Part shown: one piece after another, positions 1-6,823 of the stretch
Layout: each line of letters starts with the position of its first letter
How positions within the stretch are numbered: the stretch's first letter is position 1
Assembly (NCBI GenBank): GCA_009694165.1
Contig: SHVP01000029.1
Span: 1-25,150, forward strand
DNA length: 25,150 nt
From: Alphaproteobacteria bacterium
Lineage (GTDB): Bacteria > Pseudomonadota > Alphaproteobacteria > SHVP01
Direction of reading: 5' to 3'
Notes under the pieces: model-generated
Databases searched by the model: none
The model's input: the letters and a program-made list of their open reading frames with translations, nothing else
Told to the model about the DNA's origin: nothing
Made by a program: the position numbers and the translations under genes

Positions 1-1081
1 GAACCTGCAAGGGCGCGGCCATCCAATCCTGCTCGTGGTAGGCAATCGTCCCGTCGCGCCAGGCGAGGCTGCGGAAGCTGACGTCGTAGCAGTGGATCGT
101 CGCCTGCGGGCAAGCTTGGCGCAGCAGCCACGACGAGAGGCCGCGGTGGCTGCCGCTTTCGACTACGAATGTTGGTGCCACCAGGCGGGCGAGAACAAAC
201 AGCCAGAGCGAGTCCGCCAATTTGATCCCGCCCTCGTTGTCGCTGACCGGCCGCTCGCCGTAAAGACGGAAGAAGTCATCGACCATCGGCCTGACCAGGG
301 TGCGGTCCGCGGGCAGAAAACTGGCGGGGCCGTCCAGGAATGTTTCGATGGTGCCGGCCACCAGCTGCCGCTGCCGCTCGACCTGGCGGGGCGAGACCAC
401 CCGCGAGGCAAATTCGCTTTCATCGCGCTTCTTGCGCAGGTCGAGCCCGATGCGGTGATAGAGGCGCCGATTGAGCGCTGTGCGCATGTCTTCCTTGGCT
501 TCCGGCGTCAACCGCGCGAGATCCGGCTCGGCGCGGCTGAAGATGCGACGGTGCCGGATGTGCTCGGCCATCTCTTGCCAGGGTGCGAGGTCCCACCGGC
601 CCGCGGCTGCTCCCGACGTCGAGGGCAGCACGTAGATCACGGTGTCGCCAATCCGATGGTCCTGCTGGCCGTAGCGGACGTCGGCGCCGAGCAGCACGGC
701 CGCGGCGCGCTTGCCGTTGAAGGCGAGGACCAGCGGTCGATAGCGCTCGATCAATCGCCGCAGCCGATCGGGCTGGTCGGCCGTGCGCGACAGCGCCGCG
801 TCGCCGCCCGACTGGCTCTTGTTCATGTCGGTAAGGCCGATGCCGTAGGTCGCTACCAGTTGGTACTCGCGGGGGGCGAGTTGGCGCTCGGTCAGGCCGA
901 TGCGGTGGAGCGTCGGCCAGAGCTTGTTAGCCGGTCCGGCGTAATAGGCCTTCAGCCTGGCCGAGGCGGCGCCCACGGCGCTGCCGCAGAACACGACGTC
1001 GAGCCCCTCGACCAGAATATCGGGCAGCACGGCTGAGCCATCCGATGCCGACCGCGGCCGGCGCGCCGTCCGCTTTTTCAC
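1..1081 (-). CDS. Mug/TDG-type DNA glycosylase fused to a methyltransferase-like domain (partial, runs off left edge)
   Basis: I translated this frame by hand: it is open from a GTG at 1081 to the window edge (360 codons, no stop). Residues 18-172 resemble the Mug family of G:U/T mismatch uracil-DNA glycosylases (base excision repair). Landmarks are [13 protein letters not shown] (19-33), [14 protein letters not shown] (46-59), YGIGLTD (79-85), LAFNGKRAA (119-127) and [13 protein letters not shown] (152-164). Motif 1 is CGSAVG rather than the GINPG of E. coli Mug, so the catalytic Asn is not obvious. Residues about 240-360 form a second domain. [15 protein letters not shown] (306-320), followed by HCYDVSF (330-336), looks like motif I and strand 2 of a class I SAM-dependent methyltransferase; this is a fold-level guess. 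The GTG overlaps the fumarase stop as GTGA and has no Shine-Dalgarno sequence, so translation is probably coupled. A second GTG at codon 18 is an alternative start. The glycosylase assignment is fairly sure; the second domain is not. Confidence 0.72.
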   Translation of the reverse strand, partial: MKKRTARRPRSASDGSAVLPDILVEGLDVVFCGSAVGAASARLKAYYAGPANKLWPTLHRIGLTERQLAPREYQLVATYGIGLTDMNKSQSGGDAALSRTADQPDRLRRLIERYRPLVLAFNGKRAAAVLLGADVRYGQQDHRIGDTVIYVLPSTSGAAAGRWDLAPWQEMAEHIRHRRIFSRAEPDLARLTPEAKEDMRTALNRRLYHRIGLDLRKKRDESEFASRVVSPRQVERQRQLVAGTIETFLDGPASFLPADRTLVRPMVDDFFRLYGERPVSDNEGGIKLADSLWLFVLARLVAPTFVVESGSHRGLSSWLLRQACPQATIHCYDVSFRSLAWRDGTIAYHEQDWMAAPLQV

Positions 1082-2700
1082 TCGGCCGAGCCCACCGTAT
1101 TGGCGAAGAAGTCGTTCCCCTTGTCGTCCATCACGATGAAGGCGGGGAAGTCTTTAACCTCGATGCGCCAGATCGCCTCCATGCCGAGCTCAGGGTACTC
1201 GAGCACGTCCACCTTCTTGATGCATTCCTGGGCCCGCGCCGCCGGCCCGCCAATGGAGCCGAGGTAGAAGCCGCCGTTCTTCTTGCATGCCTCGCGCACG
1301 GCCTTGGAACGGTTGCCTTTGGCGAGCGAGATCATGCTGCCGCCCGCGGCCATGAACTCGCCAACGTAGGAATCCATCCGTCCCGCCGTCGTCGGGCCGA
1401 ACGATCCCGAGGCGTAGCCCTTGGGCGTCTTGGCCGGTCCGGCGTAGTAGATGATGTGATTCTTGAAGTAGGGCGGCATGCCCTCGCCCTTGTCGAGGCG
1501 CTCCTTCAGCTTGGCATGGGCGATATCACGGGCGACGATCATTGTGCCGCTGAGCCGCAGGCGGGTCTTGATCGGGTATTGCGACAACTCGCGCAGGATC
1601 TCCTGCATCGGCCGGTTGAGATCGATGTCGACCGGTTTGGCTCCCAGTTTGCTGACGTCGATTTCGGGCAGATACCTGGCTGGGTTGGTTTCGAGTTGCT
1701 CGAGGTAGACGCCGTCGGCGGTGATCTTGCCGAGAACCTGGCGGTCGGCCGAGCACGACACGCCGATCCCGATCGGCAGCGACGCGCCATGCCGCGGCAG
1801 GCGGATCACCCGCACGTCGTGGCAATAGTACTTGCCGCCGAATTGAGCGCCGATGCCCAGTTTCTGGGACAGCTTGTGCACCTTCTCCTCGAACTCGACA
1901 TCGCGGAAGGCACGGCCGAGTTCGTTGCCGCTGGTCGGCAGCGTGTCGAGATAGCGGCACGACGCCAGTTTGACCGTCTTCAGGTTGAGTTCGGCGGACG
2001 TGCCGCCGATTACCACCGCCAGGTGATAGGGCGGACAGGCGGCGGTGCCGAGTGAGCGCATTTTCTCTTCGAGGAACTTGAGCAGCGCCTCGGGGTTCAA
2101 GAGGGCTCGCGTCTGTTGATAGAGGACCGACTTGTTGGCCGAGCCCCCACCCTTGGTGATGAAGAGAAACTTGTATTCGTCTCCGTCGGCGGCGTAGAGA
2201 TCGATTTGAGCGGGCAGATTGTTGCCGGTATTGACCTCACGCCACATATCGAGCGCGGCCATTTGCGAGTAGCGCAGGTTGGTCTCGGTGTAGGTGTGTG
2301 CGATCCCACGCGATAAGGCTTCGGCGTCGTTGCCTTCGGTCCAGACGTATTGGCCCTTGTAGCCCATGACAATCGCCGTGCCGGTGTCCTGGCAGGACGG
2401 CAGCACCATGCCGGCCGAGATATTCGCGTTCTTCATCAATTCATAGGCAACGTAGCGATCGTTGTCGGAGGCTTCGGGGTCGTCGAGGATTTTGGCCAGT
2501 TGGGTCAAGTGGCCGGGCCGAAACAGATGCGAGACGTCGCGCATCGCCGTGGCGGCCAGTAGACGCAGCGCCTCCGGCGCCACCTGCACAACACGCCGCC
2601 CGCCGACCTTCATCGTCGAAACATGCTCGCCGGTGAGCTTGCGATAGGGCGTCTGATCCTTGCCAAGGGGAAAGATGTCTTGAAAACGGAATTCAGCCAT
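1078..2700 (-). CDS. fumA: Class I (4Fe-4S) fumarate hydratase
   Basis: This 540-residue protein is the single-chain, oxygen-sensitive class I fumarase, which interconverts fumarate and malate in the TCA cycle in the cytoplasm. The length is normal for the family. Three cysteines sit where the Fe-S ligands are expected: C103 in [12 protein letters not shown]222 in [16 protein letters not shown] and C316 in [10 protein letters not shown]. Their spacings of 119 and 94 residues match those I recall for characterised class I enzymes. [11 protein letters not shown] (181-191) and the C-terminal half ([25 protein letters not shown]) are also typical. The ATG at 2700 gives the expected N terminus ([13 protein letters not shown]). 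It lies 50 bases after sspB and overlaps the next gene by 4 bases (GTGA), so sspB, fumA and the glycosylase fusion probably form one transcription unit. fumA and fumB of E. coli are indistinguishable at this level, so the symbol only means class I. Confidence 0.95.
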   Translation of the reverse strand: MAEFRFQDIFPLGKDQTPYRKLTGEHVSTMKVGGRRVVQVAPEALRLLAATAMRDVSHLFRPGHLTQLAKILDDPEASDNDRYVAYELMKNANISAGMVLPSCQDTGTAIVMGYKGQYVWTEGNDAEALSRGIAHTYTETNLRYSQMAALDMWREVNTGNNLPAQIDLYAADGDEYKFLFITKGGGSANKSVLYQQTRALLNPEALLKFLEEKMRSLGTAACPPYHLAVVIGGTSAELNLKTVKLASCRYLDTLPTSGNELGRAFRDVEFEEKVHKLSQKLGIGAQFGGKYYCHDVRVIRLPRHGASLPIGIGVSCSADRQVLGKITADGVYLEQLETNPARYLPEIDVSKLGAKPVDIDLNRPMQEILRELSQYPIKTRLRLSGTMIVARDIAHAKLKERLDKGEGMPPYFKNHIIYYAGPAKTPKGYASGSFGPTTAGRMDSYVGEFMAAGGSMISLAKGNRSKAVREACKKNGGFYLGSIGGPAARAQECIKKVDVLEYPELGMEAIWRIEVKDFPAFIVMDDKGNDFFANTVGSAE

Positions 2701-2750
2701 AGCGACTACTTTCGTGGTGAGGGCGGTGGAGGAGCGAAGCGGCGGGGGCT

Positions 2751-3281
2751 TTACTTCTTGCGGAACTGATCGAGGGTCACGACCTTTTCCGTCGCCACCG
2801 CCGCGGGCCGGCCCGTGGCCGGCCCGTCATCGGCGGCCGGCGTGGTGGCGACGGCGGCCGGCGCCTTCACCTCCGCGCGGGTGCCGAGCAACAGGGTCGC
2901 CTTTGGCGTCTCCTCGTCTTGGCCGCGTTCGCCACCCTGGAACTGCAGCCCGAACTGCACGCTGGGGTCGGCGAAGCCGGTCATCGCCGCGAATGGTACC
3001 GTCAGGCGCTCCGGTACCTTGTGGAAGCTGAGGGTCAGGTCGAACGAATCATCCCGCACGTCGAGCTCCCAGAACCGATGCTGGATGACGACGGTCATCT
3101 CCTTCGGGTACTTGTTGCGTAGGTACTCGGCGACGACGATGCCCGGGTGTTGCGTGCGGAACGAGATGTACATGTGATGGTTGCCCCGCAGGCCCTCGCG
3201 CTGGACCTGGCGCAACGCTTCGCGCACGACGCTGCGCAAGGCGGCGTCGACAAGCTGGTGATAGTTGAATTGATCCCGCAT
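2751..3281 (-). CDS. sspB: SspB-type ClpXP adaptor (alphaproteobacterial form)
   Basis: SspB binds ssrA-tagged proteins and tethers them to the ClpX unfoldase for degradation. The 176-residue product has the folded substrate-binding domain first (about 1-115: [58 protein letters not shown]). An Ala/Pro/Asp-rich flexible linker follows (about 125-162), then a short C-terminal tail, [11 protein letters not shown], which matches the ClpX-docking tail of the alpha-type adaptors. The ATG at 3281 starts at [12 protein letters not shown], where the conserved N-terminal helix begins. An in-frame GTG at 3293 is possible, but its GAGG is almost touching it, while the ATG has GAGG 13 bases upstream. A -10-like TATGAT (3305-3310, minus strand) sits just upstream without a good -35. 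The gene directly follows ssrA, the RNA that makes its substrate tag. Confidence 0.93.
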   Translation of the reverse strand: MRDQFNYHQLVDAALRSVVREALRQVQREGLRGNHHMYISFRTQHPGIVVAEYLRNKYPKEMTVVIQHRFWELDVRDDSFDLTLSFHKVPERLTVPFAAMTGFADPSVQFGLQFQGGERGQDEETPKATLLLGTRAEVKAPAAVATTPAADDGPATGRPAAVATEKVVTLDQFRKK

Positions 3282-3347
3282 CGGCGCGGCCACCCCTCTA
3301 ACCGATCATAGTCGGCCCGCCGGGCCAGGAAAACATGCGATGAGGTT

Positions 3348-3375
3348 GGGGGGCTTCTGTTGCCCGGTGCCCCCC
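3348..3375 (-). terminator. Strong GC hairpin at the 3' end of ssrA
   Basis: On the minus strand GGGGGGC and GCCCCCC pair perfectly across a 14-base loop. The hairpin follows the tag region by 12 bases. There is no T-run after it, so it may be a 3'-end structure of the coding RNA or a processing signal rather than a true intrinsic terminator. If it does terminate, sspB needs its own promoter. Confidence 0.4.
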
Positions 3376-3397
3376 GGACCGCGCTTACCTAAGTTCG

Positions 3398-3430
3398 TTA
3401 GGCAGCGAGCGCCATCTCATTGTCATTGGC
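3398..3430 (-). other. tmRNA tag reading frame (ANDNEMALAA, stop TAA)
   Basis: Ten codons beginning at the resume codon GCC and ending in TAA encode ANDNEMALAA. With the alanine carried by tmRNA the tag would be AANDNEMALAA, 11 residues. The N-terminal AANDN is shared with other alpha tags and is the part SspB is known to bind. The terminal LAA is the ClpX signal. The tag has the length of the E. coli tag and is shorter than the 14-residue Caulobacter tag as I remember it. The last codons lie in the hairpin that follows the tag, as usual. Confidence 0.92.
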
Positions 3431-3628
3431 ACTTGTAAAATTGACCCGATAACGGCGGTATCATGCCGGGAAAAAACTGAACCTTTACTGCACGCGTCGA
3501 TCCTGGTTCGCCCCCAACAGCAGCGCCGCGCCGCGGCGCTGGTGGTGGAGGCGCCGGGTACTGCCCCCGGGTCCGCAATGCCTATTCCATCCAGCGTTTA
3601 TCGCCATAGCTGGTTGCCCAGCCCTTCT

Positions 3629-3657
3629 AATATAGGCGTTGTCGTCGGGGTTTTGAA
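3629..3657 (-). promoter_or_regulatory. Predicted sigma70-type promoter of ssrA
   Basis: On the minus strand TTCAAA (3657-3652) and TATATT (3634-3629) are separated by 17 bases. They match the consensus at 4/6 and 5/6. Transcription would start near 3624-3622 with GGG, which would make the acceptor piece about 82 nucleotides long up to its encoded CCA. Confidence 0.55.
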
Positions 3658-3782
3658 GTTAGCCCTTGATCGCGGCCGCCGGCTGGCCGGTCGGCCCGTT
3701 TGGCCGGCCGCCGCGCCGGTTGCCGCGCTGTCTCGCCGCCGGCCGCCCGACCCGCTAAGGTTTCGCCCCCGACGGAGGAACC

Positions 3783-4727
3783 ATGGCGCGGCTTAGTCCC
3801 GAACAGGAACGCGACATCGCGGCGCAGCGCGCCGAGACCCATTCCACCCGCCGGGCGACCGTGGCGGCGCTGGAGGAGATTCTCTATCAGCCGATCCCGT
3901 TGCTCGATCACGGTTTCATCCGCGTCATCGACTACATGGGCGACGACGCCGCCGTCGTCCAGGCCGCCCGCGTTTCCTATGGCAAGGGAACCAAGCGGGT
4001 GTCCGAGGATCGCGGCCTCATCAACTATCTGATGCGCCACCGGCACACCACGCCCTTCGAGATGGGCGAGATAAAATTTCACGTCAAATTGCCGATCTTC
4101 GTTGCCCGGCAATGGATCCGCCACCGCACCGCTAACGTCAACGAGTACTCGGCGCGCTATTCGATTTTCGACAACGAGTTCTACCTACCCGCGCCAGAGC
4201 ATTTGGCGGCGCAGTCGAAGGTGAACCGCCAGGGCCGCGATGAAGTCCTGACCGGCAGCGAAGCGGCCGATGTCCTCGCCCTGCTCAAGGACGACTCGTT
4301 GCGGGCCTACGCCCACTACGAACAGTTCCTCAACGAAGACTCGGCGGGGAACGTCCGCGATCCGTCACGCCAGGGACTGGCGCGCGAGCTGGCGCGCATG
4401 AATCTCACGCTTAATTTCTATACGCAGTGGTACTGGAAGACCGACCTGTTCAATTTTCTTCACTTCCTCAGTCTGCGGGCCGACCCGCATGCGCAGCACG
4501 AGATCCGCGTCTATGCGGACGCGATGCTGGGTGTCCTCGCGCGTTGGGTGCCGCTGACCCATGCGGCGTTCATGGAGTATCGCGTCGGCGGCGCCCGCCT
4601 ATCGGAAAAAGGTCTGGCGGTCGTGCGGCATCTGATCGCCGGTGAGCCGGTGACGCAGGAATCGTCTGGCCTGTCGAAACGGGAATGGCGCGAGCTGATG
4701 GCCGACCTCGGCCGACCGGTCGACTAA
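3783..4727 (+). CDS. thyX: Flavin-dependent thymidylate synthase ThyX
   Basis: ThyX makes dTMP from dUMP with methylene-tetrahydrofolate and FAD/NADPH, replacing ThyA. The diagnostic RHRx7S motif is [11 protein letters not shown] at residues 113-123, followed by [13 protein letters not shown] (85-93) and the substrate/FAD segment [23 protein letters not shown] are also present. The protein has 314 residues, longer than the roughly 220-250 of the classical bacterial enzymes. About 40 residues precede the first core strand, and the core has inserts, as I expect for alphaproteobacterial members. The ATG at 3783 has GGAGG five bases upstream. The region 3658-3782, between the ssrA promoter and this start, is very GC-rich with overlapping GGCCGGCC palindromes; I see no clear promoter in it. 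Two hydrolase-fold genes follow in the same direction. Confidence 0.96.
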   Translation: MARLSPEQERDIAAQRAETHSTRRATVAALEEILYQPIPLLDHGFIRVIDYMGDDAAVVQAARVSYGKGTKRVSEDRGLINYLMRHRHTTPFEMGEIKFHVKLPIFVARQWIRHRTANVNEYSARYSIFDNEFYLPAPEHLAAQSKVNRQGRDEVLTGSEAADVLALLKDDSLRAYAHYEQFLNEDSAGNVRDPSRQGLARELARMNLTLNFYTQWYWKTDLFNFLHFLSLRADPHAQHEIRVYADAMLGVLARWVPLTHAAFMEYRVGGARLSEKGLAVVRHLIAGEPVTQESSGLSKREWRELMADLGRPVD

Positions 4728-4795
4728 CCTTTGGACCGTCGCAATCCGCGGGACTATCGTCGCCCGCACGCAACCGACCGCGCGGGGAGGACACA

Positions 4796-5608
4796 TTGAT
4801 CAAGCGGCGATTTGCCAAGACGGCGATCGGCCAGGTCCATTATTGGACGGGCGGCGAGGACAGGAAGGGAAACGGCAGGTTGCCGCTGGTGCTCCTGCAT
4901 GCTTCACCCTTTTCCGGGCGCAGTCTCAATGCGCTGAGCGAAGCGATGGAGCAGACGCGCTGGGTCGTCGCGCCCGATCATCTCGGTCAGGGCGACTCCT
5001 GCGCGCCGCAACACGCGAACCCGACGATCGAGTATTTCGGCGACGAAATGGCGAAGTTTCTCGACGCCATCGGCGTCGAACAGGCCGATTTCTACGGTAC
5101 CCATATCGGTGGCCACGTCGCCATGGACATGGCGATCCGCCATCCCGGTCGGGTGCGCCGGCTGATCCTCGACGGCAGCGGCATCCCGCCCACCGATCTC
5201 AAGAAAGAGTATGTGGCTCATCTGCGCGAGGCGCCGCCCTTTGATTACAACGGCAGCCAGCTGATGTGGGCGTTCGGAACGGCCAAGGACATGTACATGT
5301 TCTTTCCCTACTACGACCGCGACGCCACGCATCGACGCAAGCGAGATCTTGGCTCAGCCGAGGAACGGCATCGCCGGGCGCTCGAACTGCTGCGCAACTG
5401 CGCGACCTATCACCATGCCTATATCGCCGCCTTCGAGGCCAATCCCGGCGGACGCAAATATCCGTTGCTCCAGCAGCTGAGCGAAGGGGCCTTCGATCGG
5501 GTCGCCCAGATGATCCCGAACTGCACGGCAAAGCGTTATCCTCCCGGCGCCATCGTCGGCGACTACGCCGCCGCGGCGTCGATGTTCACAGACTGGCTGG
5601 ATGGGTAG
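4796..5608 (+). CDS. Alpha/beta-hydrolase-fold protein with His in the nucleophile elbow (paralogue 1)
   Basis: The 270-residue product has the alpha/beta-hydrolase fold: an HASP oxyanion-like turn (35-38), the strand VVAPDHLGQGDS (57-68) and an elbow YGTHIGGH (100-107). In the elbow the usual GxSxG is GTHIG, so His103 replaces the nucleophilic Ser. The usual late catalytic His is not evident, and the strand that normally carries the acid seems to be missing: compared with its neighbour, about 8 residues are absent before AFDRVAQMIP (232-241). I cannot assign a substrate and doubt ordinary hydrolase activity. The start is a TTG at 4796, chosen because GGGGAGG lies five bases upstream and because upstream residues look like a shadow of thyX. 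The next gene is a paralogue 10 bases downstream, so the two are probably co-expressed and perhaps form a heteromer. Confidence 0.85.
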   Translation: MIKRRFAKTAIGQVHYWTGGEDRKGNGRLPLVLLHASPFSGRSLNALSEAMEQTRWVVAPDHLGQGDSCAPQHANPTIEYFGDEMAKFLDAIGVEQADFYGTHIGGHVAMDMAIRHPGRVRRLILDGSGIPPTDLKKEYVAHLREAPPFDYNGSQLMWAFGTAKDMYMFFPYYDRDATHRRKRDLGSAEERHRRALELLRNCATYHHAYIAAFEANPGGRKYPLLQQLSEGAFDRVAQMIPNCTAKRYPPGAIVGDYAAAASMFTDWLDG

Positions 5609-5618
5609 GGGAAGCACC

Positions 5619-6491
5619 ATGGCATCGGTAGCGATCGAACGCGGCTTCATCGACATCGCCGAAGGGCAAGTCCACTACCGGGCGGGTGGCGAGGCAGGCG
5701 GCGCGGCGGTGCGGCGGCGGCCCCTCGTCCTGTTCCACGGTTCGCCCGGATCGACCAAACAAATGGAACGATTGATTGCCGCGCTCGGCACGACGCGACC
5801 GGTGATCGCGTTGGATACGCTGGGCATGGGCGATTCGTCGCCGCCCGCGCGCGAGGACGCCGATATGGTCTATTTCGCCGATGCGGCGCGGCGGGCGCTG
5901 ACGGCCCACGGCGTGACCGGCAAAGTCGACCTGCTCGGGCATCACACGGGTGCGCGTATCGCCACCGAATTTGCCATCGCCTGGCCCGAGTGGGTGGGCA
6001 AGATGATTCTCGACGGCATGAGCGCCGAGATCACCGACCAGGCGCGTGAATACGCCAAGTCGCTCGACCGGCGCCACCTCGTGGACCAGGTCGGTACCCA
6101 GTTCTTCGTCATCTGGAACACGCTGCGCGACCAGTACCTGTTCCGGCCCTACACCAAACGCCTGGCCGCCAACGTCCGCCCGAATGGATTGCCGCCGCTC
6201 GACCATTTTCACGACCACGTGGTCGAGATTTTGAAAGGGATTGGCACCAGCCACGTCGCTTACCGCGCGGCGGTGCTCTATGACTCGCCCGAGCGCCTGC
6301 CCCTTATCAAGGTGCCGACTCTGGCCACCTGCGCGCGCGAGGACAGCCCGTTCGCGGCGCTCGATCGCGTGGCCGAGTTGGTTCCCGGCTGTACCAAGTT
6401 GGTCCAGCCGCAGGCCAATGCCGAAAATCTGGCAACCGACGAGGAGATTCGCGGGCTGGCGACCGTGTTCGCCGATTGGCTCGATCGCTAG
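5619..6491 (+). CDS. Alpha/beta-hydrolase-fold protein with His in the nucleophile elbow (paralogue 2)
   Basis: This 290-residue paralogue of the preceding gene shares its opening (FIDIAEGQVHYRAGGE versus FAKTAIGQVHYWTGGE) and its ending (FADWLDR versus FTDWLDG). The oxyanion motif HGSPGS (40-45) is intact. The elbow is LGHHTGA (106-112), that is GxHxG with His109 in place of Ser. Asp242 in CAREDSP could be the acid residue. No GH-type catalytic His is visible in the C-terminal part (QPQANAENLATDEE). The fold is clear; the function is not. GHHTG-type elbows occur in uncharacterised hydrolase-fold proteins as far as I recall. The ATG at 5619 has AGGGGA about 7 bases upstream and is preferred over the in-frame ATG at 5601, which overlaps the previous stop. 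Its TAG shares the tetranucleotide CTAG (6488-6491) with the convergent gene. Confidence 0.87.
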   Translation: MASVAIERGFIDIAEGQVHYRAGGEAGGAAVRRRPLVLFHGSPGSTKQMERLIAALGTTRPVIALDTLGMGDSSPPAREDADMVYFADAARRALTAHGVTGKVDLLGHHTGARIATEFAIAWPEWVGKMILDGMSAEITDQAREYAKSLDRRHLVDQVGTQFFVIWNTLRDQYLFRPYTKRLAANVRPNGLPPLDHFHDHVVEILKGIGTSHVAYRAAVLYDSPERLPLIKVPTLATCAREDSPFAALDRVAELVPGCTKLVQPQANAENLATDEEIRGLATVFADWLDR

Positions 6492-6823
6492 TTGGGCGGC
6501 GCGATTGTCAGATCGACATCGCCCCAGAAGCGCTCCGAGTAGTGGATGTCCTTGAATGCCTCGAGCTCGCGCCAGAATCCCAGGCGGGCGTCGCCGCTGA
6601 GGTAGCCGTCGAGAGCGGTCCGATCGGTGAGGCCGTACATCAATAGATAGCCGCGCCAACCGTTGGCGTCGGTCTGGTCGAGCACAACCCGCTTGGCCCA
6701 GCGGACACCGGGCTGCATGAGCACCTCGCGCATGTGCTTGGTCTCCAGCCAGTCGAGGTACGGTTGGCCGTGGGCCGGGTCGACCCAGCTGCGCACACAA
6801 TAGATGACCGAAGCGGCGGTCAC
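6488..6823 (-). CDS. Small conserved protein, DUF4286/EthD-like ferredoxin-fold candidate
   Basis: This is a 111-residue protein starting at a GTG that overlaps the mrp stop as GTGA, so it is probably coupled to mrp. The sequence begins TAASVIYCVRSWVDP, then YLDWLETKHMREVLMQPGVRWAKRVVLD, then WRGYLLMYGLTDRTALDGYLSGDARLGFWRELEAF. This alternation of strand, helix with a conserved-looking His, strand and helix suits a dimeric alpha-beta-barrel (ferredoxin-like) protein such as DUF4286 or EthD/Dabb families. That is a judgement from pattern, not a recognised homologue. No signal peptide or membrane segment is seen. Upstream in-frame codons back to 7081 are a shadow of mrp. The two hydrolase-fold genes converge on it with overlapping stops. 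Confidence 0.75.
   Translation of the reverse strand: MTAASVIYCVRSWVDPAHGQPYLDWLETKHMREVLMQPGVRWAKRVVLDQTDANGWRGYLLMYGLTDRTALDGYLSGDARLGFWRELEAFKDIHYSERFWGDVDLTIAPPN

Larger units (their letters stand above)
3345..3624 (-). ncRNA. ssrA: Two-piece (circularly permuted) tmRNA, ssrA
   Basis: tmRNA rescues stalled ribosomes and adds a degradation tag. The order here is permuted, as in alphaproteobacteria: acceptor piece first (about 3624-3543), then a 27-base intervening segment (3542-3516), then the coding piece (from 3515). The acceptor piece ends in CGCCTCC plus ACCA. The coding piece starts GGGGGCG and continues with AACCAGGATCGACG, the tmRNA D-loop-like signature. These ends pair in seven base pairs with a G.U at the third pair, the alanyl-tRNA identity element. 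A T-arm with five paired bases and a seven-base loop is at 3570-3554. CGCGTGC after the D-like loop can pair with GCATTGCG before the T-arm (helix P2, one bulge). The tag reading frame is at 3430-3398, with its stop in hairpin CCTAA/TTAGG (3402-3388). CCA is encoded. The mature 5' end rests on a predicted promoter, and the 3' end is uncertain (between 3388 and about 3345). Confidence 0.93.

Noticed and set aside
35..1036. 333-codon plus-strand frame
   Set aside because: It is in exact register antisense to the glycosylase fusion, which has recognisable motifs; the plus-strand protein has none.
1045..2055. 336-codon plus-strand frame
   Set aside because: Antisense shadow of the class I fumarase.
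3540..3600. Reading the conserved GGAGGCGCCGGGTACTGC segment as a plus-strand regulatory RNA
   Set aside because: On the minus strand it is the tmRNA T-arm and acceptor end with CCA, matched by the D-like signature and tag.
3658..3782. GGCCGGCC-rich palindromes before thyX as a terminator or repeat element
   Set aside because: Several overlapping short palindromes are expected in such GC-rich DNA; no T-run and no unique stem.
3627..4124. 165-codon minus-strand frame over the thyX start
   Set aside because: Antisense to thyX and crosses the ssrA promoter.
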